Assembly: GCA_041180805.1 (NCBI GenBank)
Contig: JBEGQX010000103.1
Location: forward strand, 1 to 52,340
DNA from: JBEGQX01 sp041180805
GTDB lineage: Bacteria > Planctomycetota > Planctomycetia > Gemmatales > Gemmataceae
DNA: 52,340 nucleotides
Direction: 5' to 3'
The notes beneath the pieces are model-generated. The model was not told the origin of the DNA, did not search any database, and saw only the letters and a list, made by a program, of their open reading frames with translations. Shown here one piece after another: positions 8,673 to 16,334 of this stretch. Every line of letters starts with the position of its first letter. Positions within the stretch are counted from its first letter, which is position 1. A program made the position numbers and the translations under genes.

Positions 8673-9554
8673 TTATTTTGGATCATCAGCAAGATTATTT
8701 ACATCCAAAGCAATCGTTTCACAAATTGCCTCTAATGGAAGGTCATTGACTTGAAGTCCAAACGGATTTTCAATTTCCACGCCAGCCTCCTCAATGCCAA
8801 ACATTCCAAACCCCACCGCAGCAATTACAACCGGGGAAGCCCAATCCATCTTTGTAGCCAAAACAAAAGGAAGACTAAAGACATACAGCGTCACCAACTG
8901 CTTGATAAGTGATGAGTAAACATAAGGCAGGGGCGTTTTAAGAATTTTTTCGCATCCGCCCTGGGCATCCAACAACTTGCAAACCTGTTCTTCCATGCGG
9001 CTAGCTATTTGAGCCTCATAAAGCCCATCTTTAAGTCCCTTGCGTATCCATTCAGTGACGGCCCTGGCAATAATAGATGGCGGATTATTGGCTCTGACCA
9101 TGGTATCGAATAACCTTCCAGACATTAGGCCTGAAAGCACACCATAGTTTTTGGTCCCTCGCAAGTTTTCCTTAACCGCAACAACATAAGCAGTAAGAAG
9201 ATTGGCCAAATCCCTCGCATGAGAAGAATCCGTGAATACATAGCCCATTCTGGCAAGGCTTCTACATGTGTTAACCATCATCCCCCAATGAGAGCGCCCC
9301 TCCCAATAGCGGTTACTGGATGAATTGGTCCTAAATACAATGAGAAGGCCAAGCGACATACCCAAAACGTTGTGGCCCAATGAATCTAAAGCAGGCAAAT
9401 GTATTCCATAATACATCATGGACAGATCATTTAGCCCGCAAACAATAATGCTGAAAATAGTTAATATACCAACTCGCGCCAGCGTATTTGGTAATACCGT
9501 TCCATGGTAAGAGAAGACTGTTTTCCACCAGCTATAACGATCGTAATTAAGCAC
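8673..9554 (-). CDS. bestrophin-like (UPF0187) anion channel
   Basis: A 293-residue membrane protein of the bacterial bestrophin family, which forms pentameric chloride or cation channels in the inner membrane. Seen: N-terminal MLNYDRYSWWKTVFSYHGTVLP, then the helix segment LGLLIVFRTNSSSNRYWEGR, the family signature, and a C-terminal region with GFGMFGIEEAGVEIENPFG, the usual place of the conserved acidic patch. GTG start supported by GGAA upstream. It is the gene after the kinase on the minus strand with a 28-base gap, so co-transcription with the kinase is possible. Confidence 0.88.
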   Translation of the reverse strand: MLNYDRYSWWKTVFSYHGTVLPNTLARVGILTIFSIIVCGLNDLSMMYYGIHLPALDSLGHNVLGMSLGLLIVFRTNSSSNRYWEGRSHWGMMVNTCRSLARMGYVFTDSSHARDLANLLTAYVVAVKENLRGTKNYGVLSGLMSGRLFDTMVRANNPPSIIARAVTEWIRKGLKDGLYEAQIASRMEEQVCKLLDAQGGCEKILKTPLPYVYSSLIKQLVTLYVFSLPFVLATKMDWASPVVIAAVGFGMFGIEEAGVEIENPFGLQVNDLPLEAICETIALDVNNLADDPK

Positions 9555-9582
9555 TCAAAATTCCCAAGCTAGATTTATAGCT

Positions 9583-10920
9583 TTACTTTTTATCAGAGGT
9601 ATTGGTTTTCTTATCCTGATCATCAGGCGTGGAACTACCCCATTTTCCAAAACCAATGATTACCCCAAGAACAATAGCAAGGCAAATAGATATAACACCA
9701 ACAATAATACCCATATTTCCTTTGGATGACTTTTGAATTTGAAGATCAGGGCTTTTGAAAAGGATAGAGTGCATCACCTTAACATTTTGACCTGACGAAT
9801 TATTCTCAATGGCTTTGATCATTTCCGCCACGGCACGGGCATTTTCGGGCCTTTCCCTGACGTCCTTGGCAAGCATTTTTGTCATCAGGGCCAAAACATC
9901 CTTGGGAAGTTTGCTGGCCAGAGATTCCAATTCAGGCAACTTAGATTCCACAACGGCTTGGAGAACCGCGAGCGTATTTTCTTTTTCAAAGGGAATCTTC
10001 CCTGACAGCATGCGATAAACCAAACATCCAAGGCTGAATAAATCAGTTTTGTGATCTAATTTTTCTCCGCATATTTGTTCCGGGGACATGTAGTTGGGAG
10101 TTCCAACAATCATACCTTTTGCAGTTAATTGGTTGTCCTGATCAATCCCCCGGGCGAGTCCAAAATCCAGAATCTTAACACGCTTGAAATCAGAAGACTT
10201 GGGATCACCCTCAAGCCAAATATTAGCAGGCTTTATATCACGGTGAATAAGATTCTGATCGTGGGCCACCGCCAGTCCCTGGGCTATTTCACGTGCGATC
10301 CGGAAAGCAACAGGTATCGGAAGCCAACCATCCTTTGCAAGCTTGTCTTCCAGGGTTTGTCCCTGCAAAAATTCCATGGCAATAAAGGAAATATCCTTAT
10401 CCTGCCCCACCTGATAGACCCTGCATATGTGGTCATCTTCCAGACTGCCGGCAACCTTAGCCTCTCGCGCAAAACGTTTTTTGTAAGTATCATCTGTCAA
10501 GTCTGGCTTTAATACTTTTAGCGCAACTTTTCTCCCTAGGCCTTCGTCTTCGGCTTCAAAAACAATCCCCATTCCACCTTCGCCGATCACACGAATAAGC
10601 TCATACCCCCCCAACTGGCCAAGGTTACCATGCTTTTTAGGTGGATCTAAAAACGGATATGCCGCATTTGCTTGCGGACCAGAACTATTTTTTTCAGTAA
10701 TAGTTTCATCAGATTTGGCTGTTTCATTCTTGGCAAAATACGGCCCCTGAATTGCAGCAGAGGAAGAGGCACTCTTTGCTTTCAATAAATTGGTAAATGA
10801 GGATCGACATTTACCACACATTTTAATGTGGTCTTTAATCAAAGCCAAATCTGTATCTGATAGCTTGCTATCGATATAAAGTTTTAGCTGTGAATCTGGC
10901 GGGCAAATTTCCTTTTGCAC
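9583..10920 (-). CDS. membrane-anchored Ser/Thr protein kinase with N-terminal zinc-finger segment
   Basis: A 445-residue Hanks-type kinase. Domains in order: a short zinc-binding segment with His31, Cys35 and Cys38 in the H-x3-C-x2-C pattern of anti-sigma zf-HC2 domains; a low-complexity linker (about 45-100); a full kinase domain starting at YELIRVIGEGGMG (about 106) with Lys135, HRDIKPAN (226-233), DFGLA (252-256) and GTPNYMSPEQ; then a linker and one membrane helix near residues 403-424, leaving a short charged tail outside. All catalytic residues are present, so it should be active. Start codon is GTG. A TATAAT-like -10 lies about 45 bases upstream on the minus strand, but no convincing -35. 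Target unknown. Confidence 0.93.
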   Translation of the reverse strand: MQKEICPPDSQLKLYIDSKLSDTDLALIKDHIKMCGKCRSSFTNLLKAKSASSSAAIQGPYFAKNETAKSDETITEKNSSGPQANAAYPFLDPPKKHGNLGQLGGYELIRVIGEGGMGIVFEAEDEGLGRKVALKVLKPDLTDDTYKKRFAREAKVAGSLEDDHICRVYQVGQDKDISFIAMEFLQGQTLEDKLAKDGWLPIPVAFRIAREIAQGLAVAHDQNLIHRDIKPANIWLEGDPKSSDFKRVKILDFGLARGIDQDNQLTAKGMIVGTPNYMSPEQICGEKLDHKTDLFSLGCLVYRMLSGKIPFEKENTLAVLQAVVESKLPELESLASKLPKDVLALMTKMLAKDVRERPENARAVAEMIKAIENNSSGQNVKVMHSILFKSPDLQIQKSSKGNMGIIVGVISICLAIVLGVIIGFGKWGSSTPDDQDKKTNTSDKK

Positions 10921-11010
10921 CTTTTTACTCTCGTTTTAAACCTTGAAATCCTAACCCACACTTAATTATAGGTATCATGTTCATTATTAAGAGTATTATC
11001 CATAGATCTT

Positions 11011-11039
11011 TTGATTTCCACAAAGATGTTGCGTATAAG
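11011..11039 (+). promoter_or_regulatory. sigma-70-type promoter for the carbonic anhydrase gene
   Basis: TTGATT at 11011-11016, 17-base spacer, TATAAG at 11034-11039. The ATG at 11082 lies about 36 bases after the expected start site. Confidence 0.6.
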
Positions 11040-11081
11040 GGCTTTTAGTGAAATATCAAAAGTAAATTCAGAGAGATCAAC

Positions 11082-11783
11082 ATGACAAGAATCATACAGG
11101 GTGTTTTTGGTTTTCAAAAAAAGGTTTTTGGGGAAAAAGAAGAGCTATTCCAGAAACTTGGCAAAGGACAAAATCCGCTAGCCCTTTTTATTACCTGCTC
11201 TGATTCCAGAATTAATCCAAATTTGTTGACCCAAACTGAGCCAGGTGAATTGTTTATCCTTCGAAATGCAGGTAATCTGGTACCTCCCTCTGGAAATGGC
11301 CCCGGTGGTGAAGAAGCCACCGTCGAATACGCTATCAAGCATTTAAAAATCAAAGATATCATCTTATGTGGCCACTCAAAATGCGGTGCCATGAACGGCC
11401 TTTTGAGTTGTGCGCTAGGCAATCCACCTGATCCTTCCATTCCTGCTGTGAATCAATGGCTTTCTCATGCGATGCCAATTTCCACCAAAGTTTCCAATAA
11501 AAGCAAGGAAATCTCTGGTGATCAACTTTTGAGTTATTGCATTGAACAAAATGTCCTCCAGCAGATGGAAAACTTAAAAACCTATTCTTCCGTTCAGTCC
11601 GCATTGGCAGATGGCAAACTCAGGCTTCACTCATGGGTTTATAGAATTGAATCTGGCGAGGTTCTCGCCTTCGACATGGAAAAACAGGCTTTTGTTTCAC
11701 TCGACAAGGCCAAAAAACAAACCTGGAAAGAAACCAGCGCGGACAAGCCCGTTGTACTTTCCGAGTTTGATATTTCGATTTAG
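11082..11783 (+). CDS. beta-class carbonic anhydrase
   Basis: A 233-residue enzyme that interconverts CO2 and bicarbonate with a zinc ion. Seen: zinc ligands Cys39, His98 and Cys101 in CSDSRINP and GHSKCGAM, with the Asp41/Arg43 pair of the beta class, and FILRNAGNLVPP between them. Length is typical. It has its own promoter and a GAGA ribosome site before the ATG. The next gene, priA, starts 38 bases downstream and may be read through from this promoter. Bicarbonate could feed acetyl-CoA carboxylase, but there is no local evidence for that link. Confidence 0.95.
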   Translation: MTRIIQGVFGFQKKVFGEKEELFQKLGKGQNPLALFITCSDSRINPNLLTQTEPGELFILRNAGNLVPPSGNGPGGEEATVEYAIKHLKIKDIILCGHSKCGAMNGLLSCALGNPPDPSIPAVNQWLSHAMPISTKVSNKSKEISGDQLLSYCIEQNVLQQMENLKTYSSVQSALADGKLRLHSWVYRIESGEVLAFDMEKQAFVSLDKAKKQTWKETSADKPVVLSEFDISI

Positions 11784-11821
11784 AGTATTTGAAATTGTTT
11801 TAACTCCCCAAGGCAGTTTGA

Positions 11822-14086
11822 ATGAGCGGCGAATCATCCCCTGCCAGCGAAGAGATGGTCACTGTTGCTGAAGTGGTTTTTGACAGACCCTTAAGAACGA
11901 GCTTTTCCTACATAATTCCACCTGCTCTTTTTTCAGAAATTACCCCCGGGAAAAGAGTTCTGGTACCATTGGGACGATCCAACCAAAAAACAACGGGCTT
12001 CTGTGTGGAAGTCCGCTCTATTCCCAACCACGAGAAATTAAAACCTATTGCCGGGGTGACTGACTCCAGCGCCTTGATTTCCAACCACCTTTTGGAATTC
12101 ACAAGGTGGATATCTGAATATTATCTTTGCGGGTGGGGGCAGGTGCTCCAGACGGTTGCACCATCCTGGGTTGATTCAACCTCAAAGAAACCCAAACGCT
12201 CCATCATTTCACTTTCTGATAAATTTCATGCGTCTTCTTCTGTCAAGAAATTCACATCTTCACAAAAGAAAGTGCTTGAAACCCTGGCGACTCAAAACAA
12301 TTTTTCCGCCAAAGAATTATCCGAAAAATCCTGTTCAAGCGTCGCGGTAATACAGAGACTCGTGGAATCCGGTTGGTTAACAAGTCGGGAATTGGTTGAA
12401 CTTTCATCGGATGAAAGCCCAGCTAATAATCGCATTCTTTCACCTGATAGCGCTCACCCACTTACCAACGAGCAGAAAACTATTTCCGAAACAATCAGGG
12501 CTGGACTTCAGTCTGGCACTTTTGCCCCTTTCCTCCTGCATGGGGTGACAGGCAGTGGAAAAACTGAGGTTTACCTCGATGTGATTCAAGATGTGATTGC
12601 GGGTGGCAAACAAATCATTGTTATGGTTCCCGAAATCAGCCTTACTCCTCAAACGGTTCGGCGCTTTCAGGAAAGGTTTCCACGCATTGTGGTTCTTCAC
12701 AGTAACCTTAAAGACGCTGAAAGAGGCAGAAATTGGAAAAAGGTTTTGGACGGGGAAGTTGATGTGGTTATTGGCGCACGCAGCGCTATTTTCGCCCCCT
12801 GCCCAAACCTTGGAATGATTGTCATTGACGAGGAACATGAAAATTCTTTCAAACAGGATAAAACTCCCAGGTATCACGGTAGGGACATTGCCGTGAAAAG
12901 GGCTCGGATGCTTAACATCCCGATCTTATTGGGATCTGCAACCCCCTCGCTGGAAAGCTGGCAAAACGCCCAAAAAGGCCTCTACAAGCTTCTTTCACTA
13001 CCCAACCGGGTTAGAGATCTGCAGTTGCCTCCCGTGGGCATTGTGGACATGCGCCACTCAAAACCAGCGAGCAGGGCACTTGCTGGAATTGTTTCTGATG
13101 ACCTCATAAGAGCCATGAAAAAAGCTCTGGAGTCCGAAGGACAAATCATACTTCTTTTGAACAGGCGTGGTTTTCACACTTTTATTCAATGCCCAAACTG
13201 CAAAAAGGTTGAAACTTGTGAGAAGTGTGATCTTTCCATGACCCACCACAAGCGTGGGAACCTTTTGCTATGCCACCATTGCGGCATGGAAAAAACACCA
13301 TCCAATATTTGCAAGGAGTGCAAAACCCCCACTATCCAATTCAAAGGCGCCGGCACCGAGAAATTAGAGGAGGAGATTGCAAAGTTTTTCCCCGGCAAAG
13401 TGATTCGCCGCATGGATTCAGATTCCACCCAGAAACATGGCAGCCACGAGCAGATTCTCAATGCGTTTCGTGAAGGATTGGTGCACATCTTGATAGGAAC
13501 CCAGATGATTGCAAAAGGTCTGGATTTTCCAAATGTGGTTCTGGTTGGAGTTATCAATCCTGATTTAGCCATCCACATCCCTGATTTCAGGTCTTCTGAA
13601 AAAACATTTCAACTTCTTTCCCAAGTGGCCGGAAGGGCAGGGCGCGGGGATCGCCCGGGAAGGGTGCTTTTTCAAACCAATTACCCCGATCATCCTGCGA
13701 TATTGCTGGCTGCGGAACATGATTTTCTGGCATTTGCCAATCATGAGCTCCCGCAGAGGAAGGCTTTATTCTATCCGCCCTTTTGCAGGCTGGCGCGGAT
13801 CGTCATTAAATCAACTCATGCAGCCAATGCACAAGAATTGGCAGACAAGATTGGTTTGGAATTAAAGTCTTTTTGCAAGGAAACACCTCCCCCCGGAAGA
13901 ATAAAAATTCTTGGCCCGACCGAGGCTCCAGTTTTCAAATTAAAAGAACAATTTCGCTTCCACATCCAAGTTCACGCGGAAAGCCATACCGGGCTGCATC
14001 AACTCCTAAGGGAGGGACTTAAAAAAGTCGCACCTGTTTCAAATGTGGAAGTTGGTATAGATATTGATCCGGTAAATCTCCTTTAA
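11822..14086 (+). CDS. priA: primosomal protein N', replication restart helicase PriA
   Basis: A 754-residue 3'-to-5' DNA helicase that reloads the replisome at collapsed forks. Seen: N-terminal 3'-DNA-binding domain (VVFDRPLRTSFSYIIP), Walker A GVTGSGKTEVYL near residue 240, DEEH box VIDEEHENSFKQD, an array of Cys pairs forming two zinc sites (CPNC, CEKC, CHHC, CKEC), motif VI region SQVAGRAGRGDRPG, and the C-terminal domain. Family-typical length. The ATG at 11822 has AAGG eight bases upstream; an ATG twelve codons later is an alternative. Confidence 0.97.
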   Translation: MSGESSPASEEMVTVAEVVFDRPLRTSFSYIIPPALFSEITPGKRVLVPLGRSNQKTTGFCVEVRSIPNHEKLKPIAGVTDSSALISNHLLEFTRWISEYYLCGWGQVLQTVAPSWVDSTSKKPKRSIISLSDKFHASSSVKKFTSSQKKVLETLATQNNFSAKELSEKSCSSVAVIQRLVESGWLTSRELVELSSDESPANNRILSPDSAHPLTNEQKTISETIRAGLQSGTFAPFLLHGVTGSGKTEVYLDVIQDVIAGGKQIIVMVPEISLTPQTVRRFQERFPRIVVLHSNLKDAERGRNWKKVLDGEVDVVIGARSAIFAPCPNLGMIVIDEEHENSFKQDKTPRYHGRDIAVKRARMLNIPILLGSATPSLESWQNAQKGLYKLLSLPNRVRDLQLPPVGIVDMRHSKPASRALAGIVSDDLIRAMKKALESEGQIILLLNRRGFHTFIQCPNCKKVETCEKCDLSMTHHKRGNLLLCHHCGMEKTPSNICKECKTPTIQFKGAGTEKLEEEIAKFFPGKVIRRMDSDSTQKHGSHEQILNAFREGLVHILIGTQMIAKGLDFPNVVLVGVINPDLAIHIPDFRSSEKTFQLLSQVAGRAGRGDRPGRVLFQTNYPDHPAILLAAEHDFLAFANHELPQRKALFYPPFCRLARIVIKSTHAANAQELADKIGLELKSFCKETPPPGRIKILGPTEAPVFKLKEQFRFHIQVHAESHTGLHQLLREGLKKVAPVSNVEVGIDIDPVNLL

Positions 14087-14090
14087 AAAT

Positions 14091-14121
14091 GCAAAAGCCA
14101 CCCTTTACGAGTGGCTTTTGC
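14091..14121. terminator. shared hairpin terminator between priA and a convergent gene
   Basis: A perfect 11-bp inverted repeat, GCAAAAGCCAC and GTGGCTTTTGC, around a nine-base loop. On the minus strand it is followed by ATTTTTAAA, so it fits best as terminator for the secreted-protein gene at 14147-14629. On the plus strand there is only an AT-rich stretch, but it begins five bases after the priA stop and may serve both. Confidence 0.8.
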
Positions 14122-14146
14122 AAATTAATTCTCTGAGCCAAACTGG

Positions 14147-14629
14147 TTACCAGTATCGCAACTTCCAGTAATGATGTTTGGTTGCTGTCTGGCTAAACCA
14201 CCAATGGCCATCATCCCATTCAAGCTTTACAGATCTCCAACCAGGGGGAACCTTGGGGAACGGATACACAGGCCCGATGAAAGGCCATGCGTTGTATGGG
14301 TATGCTTCTGGATAACCCACCCTGGAAAAATTGTTGTAAGGGGCATAGGTTGGCCAAGCGTATGGAGGCATCTTGGGAGGATTCATGTCGTAGTTATACG
14401 GAGCATATCCACCAGAAACAGGAATTGGCTCAGGCATCATCTGCTGGCCACCTGGAACCATCATGGGTTGCATAGCAGGTTTGTTGGCAGGCAAATTGGA
14501 TGGCAAACTTGCCGGGGGAATCTGCTGGGCAGCCACCTGGGCATTAAATGCCTGAGGGGCCTCCTGGGCCATTACTCCAAACGGGAGCAAGCCCAAGCAC
14601 GAAGTTAAAAACAATTTCTTAATAGACAC
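14147..14629 (-). CDS. secreted Pro/Tyr-rich protein of unknown function
   Basis: A 160-residue exported protein. The N-terminus is a standard signal peptide (SIKKLFLTSCLGLLPFGVMA, cleavage expected after MAQ or MA). The middle is rich in Pro, Met, Gln and Ala; from about residue 75 it is rich in Tyr, Pro, Trp and Asn (repeated YAPYN and YAWPTY-like phrases); it ends with aromatic residues around WWFSQTATKHHYWKLRYW. GTG start with a strong AGGAGG seven bases upstream. I do not recognise a domain. The composition suggests a surface or cell-wall structural protein, which is inference. Confidence 0.7.
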   Translation of the reverse strand: MSIKKLFLTSCLGLLPFGVMAQEAPQAFNAQVAAQQIPPASLPSNLPANKPAMQPMMVPGGQQMMPEPIPVSGGYAPYNYDMNPPKMPPYAWPTYAPYNNFSRVGYPEAYPYNAWPFIGPVYPFPKVPPGWRSVKLEWDDGHWWFSQTATKHHYWKLRYW

Positions 14630-14825
14630 TTTGCATCCTCCTGATGACTAAGGTGGGTCTAGGAGAGTATTTCCCCTTAATCCTATACAGGCAAACAAAC
14701 GGATGCGTAAAAATGCTTTCGCACCATATTGAACATGTAAAAAGCAGAACAACCGTAACAAGTTAAACAACAATCGCCCTTAAACGACCAAAAACATATT
14801 CCCAAGCGTCTTTAGCCTTCTTTCG

Positions 14826-14854
14826 TTGACACTTTCCCCTTGGAATCCTACTAT
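14826..14854 (+). promoter_or_regulatory. promoter of the tRNA-Arg gene
   Basis: TTGACA at 14826-14831 and TACTAT at 14849-14854 with an exact 17-base spacer; the tRNA 5' end is eight bases after the -10 box. Confidence 0.75.
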
Positions 14855-14862
14855 CTCAATAT

Positions 14863-14936
<74 letters not shown>

Positions 14937-14941
14937 TTATG

Positions 14942-14973
14942 AACCCCTTAAAGAAATAGGGGTTTTTGTGTTT
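14942..14973 (+). terminator. terminator of the tRNA-Arg transcript
   Basis: AACCCC (14942-14947) pairs with GGGGTT (14959-14964) around an eleven-base loop, followed by a T-rich tail interrupted by single G bases. Confidence 0.75.
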
Positions 14974-15018
14974 TAAAGTCATCCATCTTGCCAAATCATT
15001 ACATTAGGAAGAATCATC

Positions 15019-15333
15019 ATGTCTGAAAAACAGCTCGGTCACATGGTTTTTTTCAAACTAAAAGATGCCTCGGCAGCCAAAGCACTAGCTTTGGTTAATG
15101 ATTGTGACAAATATCTAAAACCACACGCAGGAATTGTTTATTTTTCGGCTGGCACCCTGGCCAAAGAGCTGAACAGGGAAGTTAACGACCTCAATTTTGA
15201 TGTGGCTTTGCATTTGGTTTTTGAAACCAAAAAGCACCACGATGAATATCAGGAAACCAAATCCCATCATGAATTCATTGACAAAAACAAAGAAAACTGG
15301 GCGAATGTCAGGGTATTTGATTCCTATATCTAA
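15019..15333 (+). CDS. Dabb-type (stress-responsive alpha/beta barrel) protein
   Basis: A 104-residue protein with the layout of the Dabb family, small dimeric ferredoxin-like barrels. Seen: the opening strand LGHMVFFKLKD, a helix, the strand IVYFSAGTL, then DLNFDVALHLVFETKKHHDEY and a helix ending in the last strand VRVFDSYI. AGGAAG lies eight bases before the ATG. It stands alone after the tRNA. Family members range from stress proteins to polyketide cyclases, so a reaction cannot be named. Confidence 0.8.
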   Translation: MSEKQLGHMVFFKLKDASAAKALALVNDCDKYLKPHAGIVYFSAGTLAKELNREVNDLNFDVALHLVFETKKHHDEYQETKSHHEFIDKNKENWANVRVFDSYI

Positions 15334-15342
15334 GGGCAGGCA

Positions 15343-15729
15343 TCAAGCCTGTTTTGCCCTTGCAGCTAATCTGGCCTCAACAAAAGACCATATGCAAATC
15401 AACACATAGTGGGCACACACCATGCCTGTGACTATTTTGCTAACCGAGGCCGCAGGCTTTTTCAGTAATTCCAGCTTCCCGTTGAGCAATGGCCCAATAT
15501 CGGAAAAACCTGAGGCTGTACCCAGCAAGCCCAAAAGTCCTATGATTACGGCCGCATGCATGGCATGTTTACGGAAACCTTCCTTAAATGCCACAAATCC
15601 CAACAATAGCAATGGCACCCCAATAAACGAAGGTATTAAGGCTGTCACGCTTTCAGCACCAGTCACCTGATAGCCAATAACTCCTGTTAAAATCAAATCC
15701 ACAGCAAATAGAATCGTAATAAAAGGCAT
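15343..15729 (-). CDS. small four-helix membrane protein, unknown function
   Basis: About 128 residues with four hydrophobic helices (from the start codon chosen here, roughly 2-20, 27-46, 55-73 and 97-117) and a basic C-terminus. The open frame extends ten codons upstream, but the ATG at 15729 has a strong GGAGG ten bases before it, so that start is preferred. It converges on the Dabb gene with nine bases between stops. No recognised domain. Confidence 0.65.
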   Translation of the reverse strand: MPFITILFAVDLILTGVIGYQVTGAESVTALIPSFIGVPLLLLGFVAFKEGFRKHAMHAAVIIGLLGLLGTASGFSDIGPLLNGKLELLKKPAASVSKIVTGMVCAHYVLICIWSFVEARLAARAKQA

Positions 15730-15751
15730 TTGATGTTTTCCTCCAAAACAA

Positions 15752-15782
15752 TTGTTCAATTATGTACCACCAGTGTTATAAT
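15752..15782 (+). promoter_or_regulatory. promoter of the 6S-like RNA
   Basis: A perfect TATAAT at 15777-15782. The -35 is less clear: TTGTTC at 15752-15757 gives a 19-base spacer, TTCAAT at 15755-15760 gives 16. Expected start is near 15788, where the structured RNA begins. Confidence 0.55.
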
Positions 15783-15787
15783 AGGAA

Positions 15788-15980
15788 TGCCTCTGCGGTG
15801 TTCGTCACCTAGCTATACTTTTGGCGAACCGATAAGAGTACCCGTGGGGATCCAATCATAGCATTCTGGTGCATGCAAGCCCGCCACGCAGCGGGATCCG
15901 TAAACCAAGGCTGAGGATCCCAAAGGTTAAAATGCGGGTTCTCAAAAGAGCTGAAACGGCACAGGTGGGGGCATTTTTTT
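15788..15980 (+). ncRNA. ssrS: 6S RNA candidate
   Basis: A stretch of about 190 bases without a credible ORF, starting just after a perfect -10 box and ending in TTTTTTT. Its two ends pair: TGCCTCTGC (15788-15796) with a G-rich strand ending at 15973, then GTG/CAC. A second stem pairs ACCCG with CGGGT and GGGATCC with GGATCCC, giving a long rod with an internal bubble; a small CTC-AAAA-GAG hairpin lies in the 3' side of the bubble. Length, rod shape, bubble and phrases such as TGTTCG and AACCGATA recall 6S RNA, which binds the housekeeping RNA polymerase and mimics an open promoter. Recognition is by shape and resemblance only; another class of RNA is possible. Confidence 0.6.
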
Positions 15981-16009
15981 AAACCCACTCCCTTATCGGG
16001 GTTTAAAAA
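15976..16009. repeat. 11-bp perfect inverted repeat after the 6S-like RNA
   Basis: TTTTTAAACCC and GGGTTTAAAAA around a twelve-base loop. Its left arm contains the T-run that ends the 6S-like RNA. No T-tract follows the right arm, so it may be a backup terminator or an RNA end structure. Confidence 0.6.
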
Positions 16010-16039
16010 CTACTTATTTTAACATGACAAAAACCAGCG

Positions 16040-16067
16040 TTGACACGATCAGCTGAATCATTATGAT
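16040..16067 (+). promoter_or_regulatory. promoter upstream of the structured RNA/metH leader
   Basis: Perfect TTGACA at 16040-16045, 16-base spacer, TATGAT at 16062-16067. Transcription would begin near 16074, at the base of a long RNA stem. Confidence 0.7.
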
Positions 16068-16073
16068 CACTCC

Positions 16074-16210
16074 TCATGCTGACAGCAGCATTCAAGAAAT
16101 TCCACCAAGGCCAGGGATGTGCCTGCGATAAACTGCCATGGAGGGCGGAGGTCGAAGGGGATAATTTTATCCCTTGAAGGAATTCACTGAATGCTGTTGC
16201 AGCAATCTTG
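16074..16210 (+). ncRNA. structured RNA of unknown class, or metH leader
   Basis: An RNA of about 130-140 bases with strong internal pairing and its own promoter. Outer stem TGCTG (16077-16081) with CAGCA (16200-16204); internal loop; CAGCATTCA (16086-16094) with TGAATGCTG (16188-16196); small loop; AATTCC (16098-16103) with GGAATT (16179-16184). Inside are a hairpin GGGATA/TATCCC (16158-16173) and one of CTGCC/GGCGG (16133-16148). No T-tract follows, so it may continue into metH, which starts 125 bases later. I find no match to the cobalamin, SAM or SAH riboswitch cores I know. It may be a free small RNA or a new cis-regulator. Confidence 0.55.
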
Positions 16211-16334
16211 CTAAATTCAATCGTCTGTCAAATTCCCAAAATCAACGCTGCGTTTTTCTCGCAACTTCGCTATATTCCCCATTGAATGAAATGTTTCAAG
16301 AATTGAATAAAGTCACGTTGTAATTGGAAACATA

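Noticed and set aside
15850..15905. Cobalamin riboswitch before metH
   Set aside because: CCCGCCACGCAG resembles the B12 box, but the other conserved blocks are missing, and the paired ends plus T7 fit a separate RNA better.
16074..16210. SRP 4.5S RNA or glycine riboswitch
   Set aside because: The GGAA/AGCAGCC core of SRP RNA and the paired glycine aptamer blocks are absent.
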